In this document: positions 62,050 to 64,000 of the stretch, piece after piece | Numbering within the stretch: the stretch's first letter is position 1 | Layout: each line of letters opens with the position of its first letter | DNA from: Paenibacillus_D sp047238105 | GTDB taxonomy: Bacteria; Bacillota; Bacilli; Paenibacillales; Paenibacillaceae | Direction of reading: 5' to 3' | Assembly (NCBI RefSeq): GCF_047238105.1 | Contig: NZ_JBDFMD010000001.1 | Coordinates: forward strand, 2,232,001-2,296,000 | Length of the DNA: 64,000 nucleotides | Position numbers and translations under genes: made by a program | The notes under the pieces: model-generated | What the model saw: the letters and a program-made list of their open reading frames with translations, nothing else | Database searches by the model: none | Told to the model about the DNA's origin: nothing

Positions 62050-63810
62050 TTACGCCAGATTAATCTCCTTGATCTTCTCGAGCGCGATCTTCGGCTTGCG
62101 GTCCTCGGTGAGCAGACCGTTGACCTCCTGCTGCACGTCGCTTACCTGGGTGTAGCAGTAGCCGCAGATGTAATCCGTGTCCTTGATGGCCTGGGTGATC
62201 GAGCGGAAGCGCTCCAGGAACGACTCCTCGGAGTCCACCTGATTGCCGTAGCCCCAGCCCTCCTCGCTCTTGAAGGCGATGCCGCCGAACTCGCTGATGA
62301 TGATCGGCTGACCGCGATAAGCGTAACCCTCGGCCATCGCGTACTTGGAGTTCATATGCGAGATCTCGTTGCTCGTGATCGCATCCTTGTTGTCCACGTA
62401 CCGCTTCAGGAACGCCTCGCCCCGCTCCTCATAATCATGCAAGGAGATAATGTCGGAGATCGTGTGCTCCCAGCCGTCGTTGACGATGACCGGACGGTTC
62501 GGGTCGATCGCTTTGGTCAGATGGTAGATGCCTTCCGTAAACTTCTGCTGCCTGCGGTCGGAGAAAATGTTGGCCACTCCCCACGATTCGTTGAACGGCA
62601 CCCAGGTGATGATGCTCGGGTGATTGTACTGCTGCTGCACCAGGTCGAGCCACTCGTCGGTGAACTGACGCATCGCCCGGTCGTTGAATTCGTAGGTCGC
62701 AGCGATCTCGGACCAGACGAGCACGCCTTTGACGTCGCACCAATACAAGAAACGCGGGTCCTCGGTCTTCTGATGCTTGCGGAGCCCGTTGTAGCCCATC
62801 GCCAGGATGGCGTCGATATCGGCGATCAGCGCTTCCTCCGAGGGCGGCGTCAGATGCGTGTCCTGCCAATAGCCCTGGTCGAGGATAAGGCGCTGATAGA
62901 TCGGCATATTGTTCAGCAGCACCTTGCCCTTCTGGATCGACACCTTGCGCAGCCCGAAGTACGAATGCACCTCATCGACGAGCGTGCCGCCGCTGCGCAG
63001 CTCGAAGGTCACTTCGTACAGATTGGGATTGTTCGGACTCCAGGTCGCCACGCGCCAGGTCGGCTGGTCGCTGATCAGCTCCACAGTCGCCGATACCTCG
63101 GCACGGTCGATACCGATTGCCGTCTCCTTGATCAGCTTGCCGCCCAGCGTGATCCGTGTCGTCAGCTGCAGATCCTGAGGCGCTTCTCCGGCTGCTACGG
63201 CATAGTCGAAGCGCACAGCGTTGGCGTCGAGATCCGGGGTGATCTTGACCGACTTCACATGGCGTGCCTCCACATATTCCACCCATACGCTCTGCCAGAT
63301 GCCCGTCGTCTGCACGTACCAGCAGCCGAAGTTCTCATCCCGCCAACGCTGCTTGCCGCGGGGCTGCGTGCAGTCGTTGCTATCCTCGACCTTGAGGACG
63401 ATCAGGTTGTCGCCGCCCTCCTGCAGATACGGGGTAATATCAAAAGAGAATGCCGCATACCCGCCGGCATGGCTGCCTACGAAACGGCCGTTAACCCACA
63501 GCTTGGCCAGATAATCGACCGCTTGGAAATGGAGCACCACCTGCTTGCCCGCCCCCTCGGCCGGGATCGCCAGACGGCGCTGGTACCAGACATAAGGATG
63601 GAACGTCGGATCTTCGATGCCGCTCGCTTTCGTCTCATAGACGAAAGGCACCTGGATCTTCACATCCGTCTCGAAGCCCTCATGCCAATTCTGACCCTCG
63701 CCGGCATTATCATCATCAAAACGAAAATCCCACTCGCCGTTCAGATTGGTCCATGCCTCGCGGACGAATTGCGGCCGCGGATAGTCTTTTCTATAATGCG
63801 TCAAACTCAC
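62050..63810 (-). CDS. Glycoside hydrolase family 2 enzyme (beta-galactosidase/beta-glucuronidase group)
   Basis: 586 residues from GTG 63810 (AGGTGAGCGAT upstream); an in-frame ATG at 63855 lacks a ribosome site. Sugar-binding jelly-roll (about 15-185; NLNGEWDFRFDD, VVLHFQAVDYLAKLWVNGRF, GGYAAFSFDITPYL), Ig-like domain (about 185-290), TIM barrel with acid/base Glu in ITWVPFNESWGV and nucleophile Glu in PIIISEFGGIAF. No signal peptide, so it acts inside the cell on imported glycosides. The linkage is undetermined; a beta-glucuronidase or beta-galactosidase role would fit the uronate theme. Monocistronic: own promoter and terminator. Confidence 0.9.
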   Translation of the reverse strand: MSLTHYRKDYPRPQFVREAWTNLNGEWDFRFDDDNAGEGQNWHEGFETDVKIQVPFVYETKASGIEDPTFHPYVWYQRRLAIPAEGAGKQVVLHFQAVDYLAKLWVNGRFVGSHAGGYAAFSFDITPYLQEGGDNLIVLKVEDSNDCTQPRGKQRWRDENFGCWYVQTTGIWQSVWVEYVEARHVKSVKITPDLDANAVRFDYAVAAGEAPQDLQLTTRITLGGKLIKETAIGIDRAEVSATVELISDQPTWRVATWSPNNPNLYEVTFELRSGGTLVDEVHSYFGLRKVSIQKGKVLLNNMPIYQRLILDQGYWQDTHLTPPSEEALIADIDAILAMGYNGLRKHQKTEDPRFLYWCDVKGVLVWSEIAATYEFNDRAMRQFTDEWLDLVQQQYNHPSIITWVPFNESWGVANIFSDRRQQKFTEGIYHLTKAIDPNRPVIVNDGWEHTISDIISLHDYEERGEAFLKRYVDNKDAITSNEISHMNSKYAMAEGYAYRGQPIIISEFGGIAFKSEEGWGYGNQVDSEESFLERFRSITQAIKDTDYICGYCYTQVSDVQQEVNGLLTEDRKPKIALEKIKEINLA

Positions 63811-63905
63811 ATCGCTCACCTGTCCTTTACAAATAAAATAGTTGAATGAGTCCAAAATGCATGCTCATCGTCATTTGATTCAAGTATTTTGTTTTAATAA
63901 CCCCC

Positions 63906-63934
63906 ATTTTAGGGGCATAAGGTGAAAATGTCAA
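63906..63934 (-). promoter_or_regulatory. Sigma-A promoter of GH2 gene with overlapping palindrome
   Basis: On the minus strand TTGACA (63934-63929), a 17-base spacer and TAAAAT (63911-63906). CCCCATTTTAGGGG (63902-63915) spans the -10 element with 4-base arms plus an A-T pair and may be an operator. The AT-rich rest to 64000 shows no gene. Confidence 0.75.
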
Positions 63935-64000
63935 CGTTATATTCTTAATTTCATGTAATTAATAAATAAAAATCGCCCTTAGCTACAATGATTCTGTAAC

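Noticed and set aside
61978..63849. A 623-codon open frame on the plus strand opposite the GH2 gene
   Set aside because: The opposite strand has complete GH2 catalytic motifs, promoter and terminator; the antisense frame is rich in His, Arg and Val and matches no family. It is a shadow of GC-rich coding sequence.

Overview
The window looks like a chromosomal segment of a Paenibacillus-type Gram-positive, spore-forming soil bacterium. The signs are SLH cell-wall anchor domains, a Spo0E-type sporulation phosphatase, strong AGGAGG ribosome sites, lipoprotein sugar-binding proteins with LplB/YtcP-type permease pairs, membrane-spanning AraC regulators, and very large secreted polysaccharide-degrading enzymes built from many modules. 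Species assignment is inference.

Positions 1-35,533 form a large polysaccharide-utilisation region, mostly on the minus strand. It holds two parallel uptake modules, each with a lipoprotein binding protein, two permeases and a membrane-bound AraC regulator. Module 1 (about 1-15,300) feeds two secreted enzymes: a 2,463-residue protein with an unrecognised catalytic part, and an alginate-lyase-like protein cut off by the window edge. Module 2 (about 15,874-25,774) contains a polysaccharide lyase family 8 enzyme with three DNRLRE/CBM96-like modules. Upstream lie a hybrid histidine kinase with a 7TMR-DISM sensor, a response regulator with a SARP-type output domain, and a 1,679-residue surface protein (NHL, cadherin-like, GLUG, SLH). 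No ABC ATPase is present, so a shared ATPase must serve both importers. The lyases would cut a uronate-containing polymer outside the cell, the importers take up fragments, and the sensors tune expression.

Positions 35,834-38,887 carry a TetR regulator, a siderophore-interacting flavoprotein and a 14-helix MFS exporter. Positions 38,890-47,335 are a scrap-heap of foreign DNA: IS66-, IS1634- and IS3-type remnants, a displaced RHS toxin tip with its immunity gene, an orphan HINT domain, a broken serine recombinase, a frameshifted DUF6075 gene, a truncated MobC, an Xre regulator with twin operators, and AT-rich orphan genes.

Positions 47,541-56,664 are a GC-rich operon: a PRD-type PTS regulator, an ascorbate-type PTS (IIA, IIB, IIC), a phosphotriesterase-like lactonase, a creatininase-family hydrolase, a SIS-domain protein, and a dedicated HPr and Enzyme I. 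It reads as a self-contained uptake and breakdown pathway for an unidentified sugar or sugar acid.

Positions 56,717-64,000 hold a flavodoxin-type oxidoreductase divergent from an HxlR regulator, a 171-bp IS1182-type MITE, intact IS256- and IS1182-family elements, a lipoprotein and a GH2 glycosidase. The MITE carries a hairpin core shared, with compensatory base changes, with a repeat in the PTS operon. Both the MITE and the IS1182 element sit at the same point of a short repeated target sequence.
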